This document shows, piece after piece, positions 41,001 through 50,612 of a DNA stretch of 64,000 bases (position 1 is the stretch's first letter; every line of letters starts with the position of its first letter). A program made the position numbers and the translations under genes. The notes beneath the pieces were generated by a model. It had not been told where the DNA came from and did not search any database. It saw only the letters and a list, made by a program, of their open reading frames with translations. The stretch comes from Paenibacillus rhizosphaerae. Lineage in GTDB: Bacteria; Bacillota; Bacilli; Paenibacillales; Paenibacillaceae. The stretch is from the NCBI RefSeq assembly GCF_014192015.1, contig NZ_JACHXJ010000005.1, forward strand, positions 484,752-548,751, in the 5' to 3' direction.

Positions 41001-43508
41001 TTGTCGCTCATAAAAAAATCTATCAAATATTTATTAAAACCAATAATTAGTTTTGCAAAGGATAGTAATTTTAGAAGACGTTTACTGTACAGTTATTATT
41101 TTGAAAGAGTAAAGATCCGAAATAATGTTGTGTTTTATGAGTCGTATCATGGTAAAAGTATGAACGACAATCCTTATGCAATATTCAGTAACTTAATAAA
41201 TAATCCTCGATTTTCCGGCTTTATACACGTATGGGCTTTAAATGAAAATAATCCGTACTCAGATGCTTATCGTGAAAATAAGAATGTTATCTTTGTAAAA
41301 GTAGGCAGTAGACCATATTTGAAATATTTGACATCGGCTAAGTATTTAATAAACAATGTGACATTTCCTACATATTTTCAGAAAAGAAGTGAACAAATCT
41401 ATTTAAATACCTGGCATGGTACACCATTAAAAACACTAGGTAAAGATATGGGTGGGGAAATAGGACAGCATAAAAACATTCAGCGTAATTTTCTCCAAGC
41501 TGACTATATTCTGTCACCAAATAGGTTCACATCAAATGTTCTTATAGAATCACATGATTTAAAAGGTATTTATCCAGGAATCATTGTTGAGGAAGGATAC
41601 CCTCGTATAGACTTAACATTTAGAAAAATGAATCCTTTTATTAAAAGTTATTTGTCGAAAATATTTGGTGAGGATATTTCAAGAAAAAAGATAGTTCTGT
41701 ATGCCCCAACTTGGCGCGGTGAGGTAGGTAAGACACAGAATAAAGTGGATGAAATAAAAAAATATATTTTAGCTATAAAAAGCTCTTTGCCAGAAGATTT
41801 TATATTGATTTTAAAAGTTCATACTTTAGTTTATAAGTTTATTAAAAACGATACTGAGTTACAAGGAATTTGCATTCCTGACTGGCTAGATACTAATGAA
41901 CTTTTAGCTGCTACTGATGTACTAATTACAGATTACTCCAGTATATTCTTTGATTTTTTAGTAACTGATAAACCGATTATTTTCTTTATGTATGATAAAG
42001 AAGAGTATTTGCAATCTAGGGGACTTTATATAAAGGAATCTGAATTGCCAGGCCCAATTTGTACTGAAATTGAGGAGTTAGGTGATGTTTTAAACCAAAT
42101 TGAGGAAGTGGGAAACACATTTAAAGAACAGTACTTATCATTTAAGTTGAAATTTTGTAGACATGAGGATGGTGAAGTTTCTAATAGAATAGCTCAAGTT
42201 ATAGTCGGTGATCTGCATAACATAAATTACTTTAAAGTTGATGATCATAAGCAGAATATTCTAATGTACTGTGGAGGATTTTTAAATAACGGAATAACAT
42301 CGTCTGTTATTAATTTATTAAATAATATAGATTACGATAAATATAATGTTGCCATTGTTGATAAAGGAAAATATGATAATATATCAACATTAAACTTGTT
42401 AAAAATAAATAATCAAGCAAAGCGCTTTTACAGAGTGGGCAGCATGAATGCAACTTTATTAGAAGTATATAGAAATATGATAATTCAAAAACTAGGAATT
42501 AAAAGTAAATTTCACGAGTTATTAGTGCCAAGGAAATTATATAAAAGGGAAATATCAAGATTATTTGGTAATTCGAAATTTGATATTGTCATTGATTTTA
42601 GTGGATATGTCCCGTTTTGGTCTTCTCTTTTTTCCTTCGGCGATTTTTCAAGAAAAGTAATTTATCAACATAACGATATGCTTGCAGAATTAAATAAGAA
42701 GGTTAATGGTGTTTATAAACATAGAATTAATTTAAATGTAGTATTTTCTCTATATAAGTATTTTGACAAAATAGTTTCTGTTTCCGAACATACTAAAAAT
42801 TTAAATGCGCTGAATCTCAACTTGCCGAGGGAGAAGGTTGCAACTGTTAATAACTCAATAGACTATACTAAAATAATTAATGAGTCTAAAGAAAGAACAG
42901 CTTTTGAATATGATAATACTAGTTTTTTTATAAATAAGTTTGAATTAAGTGGGGGGAGACTTTCATTCTCTGGCTTTCAAATTCCTACTAGCGAGCATAT
43001 AAATTTTGTGAATATGGGTAGAATGTCTCCAGAAAAAGATCAAGAAAAACTAATTTTTGCATTCTCCAATGTTTTAGAAAAGTTCAGCAATGCAAAATTA
43101 TATATTATTGGGTCAGGCATACTAGAAAAAAAATTAAAAAAACTAGTTAATCAGCTTAACATAAAAGATCACGTTATTTTTACAGGTCAGTTGGAAAATC
43201 CCTTTGCACTTATTAAAATGTGCGACTGTTTCGTTTTATCTTCAAATCATGAGGGACAACCTATGGTACTACTAGAAACATTGGTACTTAATAAACCTAT
43301 AGTGTCAACTGATATACCAGGATCAAGGAGTGTTCTAGAGGGTGGATTCGGTGAATTAGTGGAGAATAGTATAGATGGTATTGCTAATGGAATGATTAAA
43401 TATCTGGAAGGTAATATGGAATTTAAAAGTTTTGACTTTGTGGAGTACAACAACAAAGCAATGGAAATGTTTTATACTGAAGTATGCGGTTTCAGTCCAA
43501 ATAAATAA
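41001..43508 (+). CDS. Fusion: CDP-glycerol glycerophosphotransferase + GT4 glycosyltransferase
   Basis: An 835-residue two-part enzyme. Residues about 30-400 are a TagF/TagB-type domain: NTWHGTPLKTLGKDMG, VLYAPTWRGE, LKVHTL, and DVLITDYSSIFFDFL. Residues about 415-835 are a GT4 (GT-B) domain: NMGRMSPEKDQEKL, then LSSNHEGQPMVLLETL and IVSTDIPGSRSVLEGG. Such a protein could add both glycerol phosphate and a sugar to a growing chain. The start is TTG, with AGAGGTG eight bp before. Very AT-rich codons compared with the arg region. No frameshift seen between the halves. Confidence 0.85.
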   Translation: MSLIKKSIKYLLKPIISFAKDSNFRRRLLYSYYFERVKIRNNVVFYESYHGKSMNDNPYAIFSNLINNPRFSGFIHVWALNENNPYSDAYRENKNVIFVKVGSRPYLKYLTSAKYLINNVTFPTYFQKRSEQIYLNTWHGTPLKTLGKDMGGEIGQHKNIQRNFLQADYILSPNRFTSNVLIESHDLKGIYPGIIVEEGYPRIDLTFRKMNPFIKSYLSKIFGEDISRKKIVLYAPTWRGEVGKTQNKVDEIKKYILAIKSSLPEDFILILKVHTLVYKFIKNDTELQGICIPDWLDTNELLAATDVLITDYSSIFFDFLVTDKPIIFFMYDKEEYLQSRGLYIKESELPGPICTEIEELGDVLNQIEEVGNTFKEQYLSFKLKFCRHEDGEVSNRIAQVIVGDLHNINYFKVDDHKQNILMYCGGFLNNGITSSVINLLNNIDYDKYNVAIVDKGKYDNISTLNLLKINNQAKRFYRVGSMNATLLEVYRNMIIQKLGIKSKFHELLVPRKLYKREISRLFGNSKFDIVIDFSGYVPFWSSLFSFGDFSRKVIYQHNDMLAELNKKVNGVYKHRINLNVVFSLYKYFDKIVSVSEHTKNLNALNLNLPREKVATVNNSIDYTKIINESKERTAFEYDNTSFFINKFELSGGRLSFSGFQIPTSEHINFVNMGRMSPEKDQEKLIFAFSNVLEKFSNAKLYIIGSGILEKKLKKLVNQLNIKDHVIFTGQLENPFALIKMCDCFVLSSNHEGQPMVLLETLVLNKPIVSTDIPGSRSVLEGGFGELVENSIDGIANGMIKYLEGNMEFKSFDFVEYNNKAMEMFYTEVCGFSPNK

Positions 43509-43528
43509 ATGTTATAAAGGAGACCGAC

Positions 43529-43927
43529 ATGAAAAAAGTATTAACATATGGAACGTTCGATTTATTGCATGAAGGTCATATTAATTTATTGCGGCGAGCT
43601 AGAGAACTTGGAGATTATCTTATAGTTGGTTTATCGAATGACCAATTCAATAAAATCAAGAATAAAGAAACATATTTCCCTTTTAGAAGTAGGAAGACTA
43701 TATTGGAGTCAATTAAATTTGTGGACTGTGTAATTGAGGAATCAAATTGGGAACAAAAAACTTTAGATGTTCAAAAATTTGATATTGATGTATTTGTCAT
43801 GGGTGATGATTGGACAGGGAAGTTTGATTTTCTCAAGGATTATTGTGAAGTAGTTTATCTGCCTAGAACAGAGGGGATTTCAACCACTCAAATCAAACGT
43901 GATTTATATAAAAAGGTTCACGCATGA
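43529..43927 (+). CDS. tagD: Glycerol-3-phosphate cytidylyltransferase
   Basis: Makes CDP-glycerol, the donor for the three glycerophosphotransferases around it. 132 residues; nucleotidyltransferase motif HEGH (residues 15-18) after GTFDLL, and the RTEGISTTQIK block near residue 113. AAAGGAG precedes the ATG. The stop overlaps the next start (ATGA). Confidence 0.94.
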   Translation: MKKVLTYGTFDLLHEGHINLLRRARELGDYLIVGLSNDQFNKIKNKETYFPFRSRKTILESIKFVDCVIEESNWEQKTLDVQKFDIDVFVMGDDWTGKFDFLKDYCEVVYLPRTEGISTTQIKRDLYKKVHA

Positions 43928-45096
43928 GTAAACTGATTTTTAAGAGAATATACGCCTTGATTTACAGAATTTTGATGTTTTGTTTTCCAATTAATAAAAA
44001 GGTAATTTTATTCGAGAGCAGTGTCGGAAGAAATTATACAGGAAATCCTAAATATATTTATGAAGAGATGGTTAGGCAGGGATTGGATCAGCATTATCGT
44101 TGTGTTTGGGTATTTGAAGATCCTAGTATCAATATTCCTGGGAAATGTACGTTAATTAAACGTAATGGTTTGCAACAGTTATTTTATGCAGCTATTGCAT
44201 TTATATGGATTTTTGATTCCAGACAATCCAATATATTTAAAAAACGCAGTGGAAGTATATTCATACAAACTTGGCATGGGACTCCTTTGAAAAAACTTGC
44301 GATGGACATGACGGTGCTGAATATGGGCGGTCATACTGATTTAGAACAATATAAAAGGGATTTTTTGGGGTGTGTAAATTCTTGGGATTATTTGATTTCC
44401 CAAAATAAATATTCAACAGAGGTTTTCAGGCACGCTTTTGACTTCAAAAAAGAAATTTGGGAAATTGGCTATCCAAGGAACGATTCCCTATTCATGAACC
44501 ATAATAGTAAACAAATATTGGAAATAAAAAAGAAACTGAACATAGCAACAGAGAAAAAGGTTGTACTTTATGCACCCACATGGAGAGATGATGAGTATAA
44601 GACCTCAGGAAGATGGATATTAAACTTGCCTGGCAATTTACACAAATTGATAAAACAACTAAATAATGAATATACGTTTCTAATTAAAGGTCATTATTTG
44701 GTGGAAATGGATATGGCCTCTAGTGAATCTGTTCGGTTTTTCTCTTATGAACAGGATATCCAAGAACTATTATTAATATCTGATGTTCTTATAACAGACT
44801 ATTCATCGGTTATGTTTGATTTTAGTCTTTTAGGAAAACCGATGATTTTTTATTTGTATGATTTCGAGAGGTACAAGAATGAATTAAGGGGATTTTATTT
44901 TAATATCGTTGATGAAGCTCCGGGGCCAGTTGTTTTTTATGAGGAAGAGTTGATCAATATCTTGAGAAATATGAACACCTATCAGCATTCTTACCATGAG
45001 AAATATCTACAGTTTGTGAGGAAGTTTAATCATGCAGATGATGGTCATGCCTCTCAAAGAGTAGTTGAAAAAATAAAAAGTATTAGTATGAGGTAA
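43924..45096 (+). CDS. CDP-glycerol glycerophosphotransferase (TagB/TagF family)
   Basis: Transfers glycerol phosphate from CDP-glycerol to a lipid-linked acceptor at the inner face of the membrane. 390 residues, with QTWHGTPLKKLAMDM (catalytic His region), VLYAPTWRDD, IKGHYL and DVLITDYSSVMFDFSLLGKP. A hydrophobic, basic N-terminus (residues 1-25) fits membrane attachment. Primase versus polymerase cannot be told by eye. 4-bp overlap with tagD. Confidence 0.9.
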   Translation: MSKLIFKRIYALIYRILMFCFPINKKVILFESSVGRNYTGNPKYIYEEMVRQGLDQHYRCVWVFEDPSINIPGKCTLIKRNGLQQLFYAAIAFIWIFDSRQSNIFKKRSGSIFIQTWHGTPLKKLAMDMTVLNMGGHTDLEQYKRDFLGCVNSWDYLISQNKYSTEVFRHAFDFKKEIWEIGYPRNDSLFMNHNSKQILEIKKKLNIATEKKVVLYAPTWRDDEYKTSGRWILNLPGNLHKLIKQLNNEYTFLIKGHYLVEMDMASSESVRFFSYEQDIQELLLISDVLITDYSSVMFDFSLLGKPMIFYLYDFERYKNELRGFYFNIVDEAPGPVVFYEEELINILRNMNTYQHSYHEKYLQFVRKFNHADDGHASQRVVEKIKSISMR

Positions 45097-45100
45097 TAAT

Positions 45101-46228
45101 ATGAAGTTGGTTTTCTACTTTCTGTTTGCTGCGATGTTTTATTTATATAGTGTGTTCCCTGTTAATAAACAAAAAGTGCTTTTTATTATGACCCACGATA
45201 AAGATTTAACCGGGAATATTGGGGCCATGCTTACAAATATAAAACAAAAAGCAGAATTTAATAAATATATATTTATAACTCGGGAGGATTATCGCTTTAA
45301 TTCCTTTCCGAGGAGTTTTTTTATTTGTGCGCGATTTTTTTTGCTTAAGTCCTTCCATATGGCAACGGCGCAATCCATATTTATGGATAATATTTTCCTC
45401 CCCTTATCACTGATAAAAACCAAGAAAGGTGTCCATGTTGTGCAACTTTGGCATGGTTGTGGGGCCATTAAGAAGTTTGGTCAAGATTACAACGATGGTT
45501 TGTTAGCAAAATTAGAAAAGTTGGCGAATAAGCATACTTCTCACTTCATATTAAATTCAGAAAGTGCGGTGAGTTCTTATTCAAGTGCTTTTAGCATTCC
45601 CGAGAGTAAAATTTATACAGTTGGATCACCCAGGACAGATTTTTTCCTTGATTCAGGATATATTAATAAAATAAAAGAGGGGCTAAAAAACAAATTACCA
45701 AACTTAGCAGGAAAAAAAGCTATACTATATGCCCCAACCTTCCGGGATCATGATGTTGATAATCCAAAAATACCTGTAAATATAGAATTTATAACGGAAC
45801 ATTTAAGAGATAATTATGTATTTATCATTAAACTTCACCCGCACATCATAAGCAATTTCTCCGGATTACCCAAAAGTGATAATTTGTTAGTTGTTGATTC
45901 TACAGTAAGTTTAAATGAGCTGCTTGTCCTGTCGGATATTCTAATCACAGATTATTCTTCTATCATTTTTGATTATTCGTTATTAGAGAAGCCGATGATA
46001 TTCTTTCCATATGATTATGATTTTTTTATCCAAAATGGACGAGGGTTCTATTATGATTACAGTGAATTTGTTCCTGGACCCATTGCAAGTAATGAACATG
46101 AACTAGTTAATATAATTAGAAATGAGCAGTACGAGAAACAGAGAAGTTTTGAATTTAAATTAAAGCATTTTGATTTTCTTGATGGTCAATCGTCTGATAG
46201 AGTATATAATTTGCTTTATAATTCCTAA
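45101..46228 (+). CDS. CDP-glycerol glycerophosphotransferase family, divergent copy
   Basis: A 375-residue third member: N-terminal hydrophobic helix (FYFLFAAMFYLYSVF), QLWHGCGAIKKFG, ILYAPTFRDHD, IIKLHPHI and DILITDYSSIIFDYSLLEKP. The usual HGTP is HGCG here, so the first glycine-threonine-proline turn is altered; the DYSS nucleotide site is intact. It may use a different acceptor, or act as primase while the neighbour extends. It starts 4 bp after the previous gene. Last gene of the AT-rich block. Confidence 0.86.
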   Translation: MKLVFYFLFAAMFYLYSVFPVNKQKVLFIMTHDKDLTGNIGAMLTNIKQKAEFNKYIFITREDYRFNSFPRSFFICARFFLLKSFHMATAQSIFMDNIFLPLSLIKTKKGVHVVQLWHGCGAIKKFGQDYNDGLLAKLEKLANKHTSHFILNSESAVSSYSSAFSIPESKIYTVGSPRTDFFLDSGYINKIKEGLKNKLPNLAGKKAILYAPTFRDHDVDNPKIPVNIEFITEHLRDNYVFIIKLHPHIISNFSGLPKSDNLLVVDSTVSLNELLVLSDILITDYSSIIFDYSLLEKPMIFFPYDYDFFIQNGRGFYYDYSEFVPGPIASNEHELVNIIRNEQYEKQRSFEFKLKHFDFLDGQSSDRVYNLLYNS

Positions 46229-46253
46229 ATTTAATATCAAGGAGGTGATACTA

Positions 46254-46997
46254 GTGAAAGCCATTATCCTAGCAGGCGGTACTGGTTCTCGCCTCTACCC
46301 GTTAACCAAAGTAACCAACAAGCACCTTCTTCCTGTAGGGAAATACCCGATGATTTTTCATGCGGCTCATAAATTATCGCTTGCAGGCCTTAAAGATATT
46401 CTCGTTGTCACTGGCAAAGAGCACATGGGTGATGTAGTTAATCTACTCGGCAGCGGCCGGGAAATGGGAGTTTCCTTTACATATAAGGTTCAGGACGAAG
46501 CAGGGGGGATTGCTCAGGCTCTCTCTTTGGCTGAACAATTTGTAGGGAATGACCGAATGGTTGTTATTTTGGGGGATAACGTTTTTAAAGATGATATCAC
46601 TCCATTCGTGAATAACTTCCGAAACCAGACCCGTGGGGCTAAGATCCTTATACAAGAGGTAGCTGATCCGCGGCGTTTTGGAGTCCCAGAACTTGAAGGA
46701 GATCGTATTATCTCTATAGAAGAGAAGCCAGAAATTCCAAAGAGTCAGTATGCGGTAACAGGTATCTACATGTATGATCATCAAGTATTCGATATCATTC
46801 GGACATTAAAACCCTCTGCCCGGGGCGAAATGGAGATCACCGACGTAAATAACGCATATATTAAGCGTAACGAGCTCACCTTTGACATTCTCAAAGGTTG
46901 GTGGACTGACGCAGGCACGCATTCTTCCTTGGCACGGGCTAATGAGTTGGCTAGGGAGATGGTTTTTGGCGATGAATTTGGAAGGTTGAAACTTTAA
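46254..46997 (+). CDS. rmlA: Glucose-1-phosphate thymidylyltransferase
   Basis: First enzyme of dTDP-L-rhamnose synthesis, 247 residues, short type. LAGGTGSRLYPLTKVTNKHL is the nucleotide-binding start; VVILGDNVFKDD and GWWTDAGTH are further conserved blocks. The frame is open to 46170, but AAGGAGGTGATA seven bp before GTG 46254 fixes the start. GC content rises sharply compared with the preceding genes. rmlACBD follow in order. Confidence 0.95.
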   Translation: MKAIILAGGTGSRLYPLTKVTNKHLLPVGKYPMIFHAAHKLSLAGLKDILVVTGKEHMGDVVNLLGSGREMGVSFTYKVQDEAGGIAQALSLAEQFVGNDRMVVILGDNVFKDDITPFVNNFRNQTRGAKILIQEVADPRRFGVPELEGDRIISIEEKPEIPKSQYAVTGIYMYDHQVFDIIRTLKPSARGEMEITDVNNAYIKRNELTFDILKGWWTDAGTHSSLARANELAREMVFGDEFGRLKL

Positions 46998-47014
46998 AAG
47001 GAGGAACCCCCAAC

Positions 47015-47563
47015 ATGAAAGTCACTCCTTTGCACCTACAAGGCGCGGCCTTACTTGAACCGGTTGTCCATGGAGATAACCGGGGTTTTTTTATGGAGAG
47101 CTACAATGAAGCCGTTTTAGGACAGCAGGGCATACAGTTTAACTTTATTCAGGACAATCAGTCACTATCTGCGGAACCCGGGGTGATTCGTGGTTTACAC
47201 TATCAGTTGAATCCCAAAGCACAGACAAAACTGATTCGCGTGCTCACCGGCGTTATCTATGACGTCATTGTAGATGTGCGTAAAAGCTCTCCTACCTTTG
47301 GTCAATGGCTCGGCGTTACTTTAAGCGAACACAATCATCGTCAATTATTGGTTCCAAAGGGATTTGCACATGGATTCTGTACGATAACCCCTAACACCCA
47401 AGTCCTGTATAAGGTGGACGAATACTATTCCCCCGAAAATGACCGCGGCATATTATGGAACGATCCTGCATTGGGAATCGATTGGCCGACGTCCAAACCG
47501 ATTCTTTCGGATAAAGACCAGCGTCATCCGCTTCTGCGGGATGCGGAATTGAATTTTGACTAG
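47015..47563 (+). CDS. rmlC: dTDP-4-dehydrorhamnose 3,5-epimerase
   Basis: Cupin enzyme of the rhamnose pathway, 182 residues. The conserved RGLHYQ (catalytic His) and KGFAHGF segments and VDEYYSPENDRGI are present. AGGAGGAACC precedes the ATG; gap to rmlA 17 bp. Confidence 0.96.
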   Translation: MKVTPLHLQGAALLEPVVHGDNRGFFMESYNEAVLGQQGIQFNFIQDNQSLSAEPGVIRGLHYQLNPKAQTKLIRVLTGVIYDVIVDVRKSSPTFGQWLGVTLSEHNHRQLLVPKGFAHGFCTITPNTQVLYKVDEYYSPENDRGILWNDPALGIDWPTSKPILSDKDQRHPLLRDAELNFD

Positions 47564-47578
47564 GAGGCCGCGTTTTAC

Positions 47579-48601
47579 ATGAAACTTCTTGTTACCGGTG
47601 GAGCCGGTTTTATAGGCAGTAACTTTGTGCTGTATATGCTTGAGAAATATCCAGAATACCAAATCATTAATGTTGATTCATTGACGTATGCGGGAAACCT
47701 GGAGAATTTAAAATCTATAGAGAATAATCCCAGCTACACTTTCTTCAAAACAGATATTACAGACCCTAAAGCGATGGATGCGTTGTTCCAGCAGGGGATT
47801 GATGTGGTCGTGAACTTCGCTGCTGAATCGCATGTGGACCGGAGCATTCTCGATCCGGAAGTGTTTGTAAAAACCAATGTATTGGGTACCCAAATTCTTC
47901 TGGATGCCGCCAAAAAGTACAATGTTACTAAGTATGTACAGGTATCCACGGATGAGGTGTATGGCACACTGGGTGAGACGGGGCTGTTTACTGAGGAGAC
48001 GCCGCTAACCCCAAACAGCCCATACTCTGCCAGTAAAGCTGGGGGCGACCTCCTTGTTCGCGCTTACCACGAGACTTTTGGTCTGCCGGTGAATATCACC
48101 CGCTGTTCTAACAACTACGGACCGTATCAATTCCCGGAAAAGCTGATTCCGCTGATGATTTCCCGAGCTTTGAATGACCAGGCGCTTCCGATTTATGGAA
48201 ATGGACTCAACATTCGTGATTGGCTGTATGTAGAAGACCATTGCAGCGCCATTGATCTGGTTATTCACAAAGGCCGTGTCGGCGAGGTATACAACATTGG
48301 AGGCAATAATGAAAGGACGAACCTTCACATCGTAAAAACCATTTTGGGAGAGTTGGGTAAACCGGAATCACTGATTACGTATGTCCAGGATCGCCCTGGG
48401 CATGATCGACGTTACGGCATTGATCCAACGAAAATTACACAGGAGCTTGGGTGGAAGCCTGGGCATAATTTCGAAACCGGTATTAAGGAAACGATTCAGT
48501 GGTACCTAAATAATAAAGACTGGTGGACCCGTATTCAGTCTGGCGAGTACCAAGATTATTACGCCAAGCAGTACGGCGAGCGGTTGGGCGATTCCATATG
48601 A
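47579..48601 (+). CDS. rmlB: dTDP-glucose 4,6-dehydratase
   Basis: SDR enzyme, 340 residues. It has the NAD motif GGAGFIGSN, catalytic YSASK (SPYSASKAGGD), STDEVYG with the Thr-Asp-Glu acid/base set, and RCSNNYGPYQFPEKLIP. The stop overlaps the rmlD start by 4 bp (ATGA). Confidence 0.97.
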   Translation: MKLLVTGGAGFIGSNFVLYMLEKYPEYQIINVDSLTYAGNLENLKSIENNPSYTFFKTDITDPKAMDALFQQGIDVVVNFAAESHVDRSILDPEVFVKTNVLGTQILLDAAKKYNVTKYVQVSTDEVYGTLGETGLFTEETPLTPNSPYSASKAGGDLLVRAYHETFGLPVNITRCSNNYGPYQFPEKLIPLMISRALNDQALPIYGNGLNIRDWLYVEDHCSAIDLVIHKGRVGEVYNIGGNNERTNLHIVKTILGELGKPESLITYVQDRPGHDRRYGIDPTKITQELGWKPGHNFETGIKETIQWYLNNKDWWTRIQSGEYQDYYAKQYGERLGDSI

Positions 48602-49458
48602 GAGCGCTAGTTACTGGAGCCTCGGGCCAATTAGGGAAAGATGTAGTCGCTCTTTTCCAACAAAAGGGGCATGAAGTCATGGGATGCAGCCGCTCCGAAT
48701 TGGACATTACGAATTTGGAGCAATGCCAAGGTGTTATTGGCGAATTCCAACCGGATTCTATCATCCATTGCGCAGCTTATACTGCAGTGGATGCTGCCGA
48801 GACCGATGTAGATGGGGCTTATAAAGTGAACGCGGTGGGTACTCGTAACATTGCCGTTGCAGCAGAGAAGGTTGGCGCTAAACTGGTTTACATCAGTACG
48901 GATTACGTGTTTAATGGTCGCTCGATTGTGCCTTACCAAGAATATGACAATACGGATCCGCAAAGCGTGTATGGAAAATCAAAAAGAGCAGGCGAAGTAC
49001 TTGCGCAAAGCTTATCTTCAAGATATTTCATTGTCCGCACATCCTGGGTTTACGGGCTGCATGGAAATAATTTTGTGAAAACAATGCTTCGTCTGGGACA
49101 GGAGAAACCCCAGCTGCAAGTCGTAAATGATCAAAAGGGTTCGCCGACCTACACGGTTGATCTGGCTCTTTTTCTGGAAGAACTGATCCATACCGAAAAA
49201 TACGGCATCTACCATGCATCAAACTGTGGAGAATGCACATGGTTTGAATTTACACAGGCGATTTTTGAAGAAGCTCAGAAGCTTGGTTTTCAAATTATTG
49301 CACAGGTTATGCCATGTACGACAGAGCAGTTTCCTCGTCCCGCTCCAAGACCTGCGAATTCGGTTATGGATCACTTATCGATTCGGACGAATGGATTAAC
49401 GGATCTTAGACCATGGCGCGAGGGGCTCGTCGATTTTCTGAAGCATTTGCCAAGCTAA
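48598..49458 (+). CDS. rmlD: dTDP-4-dehydrorhamnose reductase
   Basis: Final NADPH reduction to dTDP-L-rhamnose, 286 residues. It has Rossmann GASGQLGKD, STDYVFNG and the Y-x-x-x-K pair in VYGKSKRAGE. The frame extends upstream into rmlB but MRALVTGASG at 48598, overlapping the rmlB stop, is the normal N-terminus. Terminator 20 bp downstream closes the rml group. Confidence 0.96.
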   Translation: MRALVTGASGQLGKDVVALFQQKGHEVMGCSRSELDITNLEQCQGVIGEFQPDSIIHCAAYTAVDAAETDVDGAYKVNAVGTRNIAVAAEKVGAKLVYISTDYVFNGRSIVPYQEYDNTDPQSVYGKSKRAGEVLAQSLSSRYFIVRTSWVYGLHGNNFVKTMLRLGQEKPQLQVVNDQKGSPTYTVDLALFLEELIHTEKYGIYHASNCGECTWFEFTQAIFEEAQKLGFQIIAQVMPCTTEQFPRPAPRPANSVMDHLSIRTNGLTDLRPWREGLVDFLKHLPS

Positions 49459-49477
49459 GAATTAATGCTTAGTTCAT

Positions 49478-49514
49478 AATAAACTCTCGCCCTCCCATAG
49501 GATGAGAGTTTATT
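49478..49514 (+). terminator. Terminator after rmlD
   Basis: AATAAACTCTC paired with GAGAGTTTATT, 15-base loop. The T run after the stem is short; the outer A-T pairs partly replace it. Confidence 0.7.
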
Positions 49515-49523
49515 TGCTATAAT
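49515..49523 (+). promoter_or_regulatory. Extended -10 for first GT2 gene
   Basis: TGCTATAAT, 38-46 bp before the GT2 start, directly after the rml terminator. No clear -35. Confidence 0.5.
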
Positions 49524-49560
49524 GGAATCAATAATTAAGATGGGAACAAGGTAATTGTCT

Positions 49561-50496
49561 ATGAATAAACGAGTAAGCGTACATATTGTTACTTTTAATA
49601 GTGGAGAAGATATCATTCCATGTCTAAAGGCTGTTCAAGCTCAAACCTATCCTATTGAAGAAATTGTTATTGTTGACAATCATTCTACTGACGATACATT
49701 GGAAAGAATCCTATGTCTTCAAAATACAATTGGTGAGAAACTGAAGATAATAATAAATCAAGAGAATCTTGGTTTTGCACCCGGCCATAACCAGGCTATT
49801 GGGGTTACGGACAGCGACTACATCTTAGTTCTTAATCCGGACGTTACATTGGATCCAAGCTATGTGGAATTACTGATCAACAGTCTCGAGACTCACCTTG
49901 GAGTGGGTAGTGCAACTGGCAAGCTGCTTCTTAAATCGAATCCTGAGATTGTGGATAGCACGGGGCTTATCATGAACAAGGCGTATAGAGCCTTTGATCG
50001 AGGGGCGGGGGAACCATCATCTAAATGGAACCAGTCGGGAGAGGTTTTTGGTGTTTCAGGTGCAGCAGCCATGTATTCTAGAAAGATGATTCAGGATATC
50101 AGCATAAACGAGGAGTTTTTTGACGGTGACTTTTTTGCTTATAAAGAGGATGTAGATGTTGCCTGGAGAGCACAGGTTTTGGGATGGAAATCGTACTTTC
50201 ATGCAGAAGCCATTGGGTATCATGCGCGAGGCTGGAAGAAGGGAACCCGCCAACGGCAGCCGCTATTTATCCGAAGGTATTCTTATATTAACCGATACAA
50301 AATGATCTATAAAAATAGTGACCGTTTTCGCTTGTTACTGGACTTAGCACTGGTCTTGCCTTATGAGATTGCCAGTAACGGATATTTCCTATTAAGAGAA
50401 GTTCGTATTCTAGGTGCGTGGAAATTATTTATAAAGCAGTATAGTGATTTGAAAAGCAAACGAAAAGCAATTAACGAAAAACAGAGTATGAGATAA
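49561..50496 (+). CDS. GT2 glycosyltransferase (rhamnosyltransferase-like)
   Basis: A 311-residue GT-A enzyme: HIVTFNSGEDIIPCL at the N-terminus, IVDNHSTDDT, ENLGFAPGHNQAI and VLNPDVTLDPSY, the metal-binding block of COG1216 enzymes; EDVDVAWRAQVLGW follows. This subfamily includes many rhamnosyltransferases, which suits the rml genes beside it. A TTG at 49555 opens the frame, but AAGGTAA spacing favours ATG 49561. Membrane-associated C-terminal helix (about 255-280). Acceptor unknown. Confidence 0.85.
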   Translation: MNKRVSVHIVTFNSGEDIIPCLKAVQAQTYPIEEIVIVDNHSTDDTLERILCLQNTIGEKLKIIINQENLGFAPGHNQAIGVTDSDYILVLNPDVTLDPSYVELLINSLETHLGVGSATGKLLLKSNPEIVDSTGLIMNKAYRAFDRGAGEPSSKWNQSGEVFGVSGAAAMYSRKMIQDISINEEFFDGDFFAYKEDVDVAWRAQVLGWKSYFHAEAIGYHARGWKKGTRQRQPLFIRRYSYINRYKMIYKNSDRFRLLLDLALVLPYEIASNGYFLLREVRILGAWKLFIKQYSDLKSKRKAINEKQSMR

Positions 50497-50545
50497 TTTA
50501 ATACTGTCTTAATTTCCTGTTAATACGTAGATTACAATGTTCTTA

Positions 50546-50554
50546 TGCTATAAT
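50546..50554 (+). promoter_or_regulatory. Extended -10 for second GT2 gene
   Basis: TGCTATAAT again, identical to the element at 49515-49523, about 60-70 bp before the gene. Confidence 0.5.
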
Positions 50555-50612
50555 GTCGATAGATAGGTTTAAATTGGCTTTATTGTCGTTATTTTAATAT
50601 ATTTTCATAACT

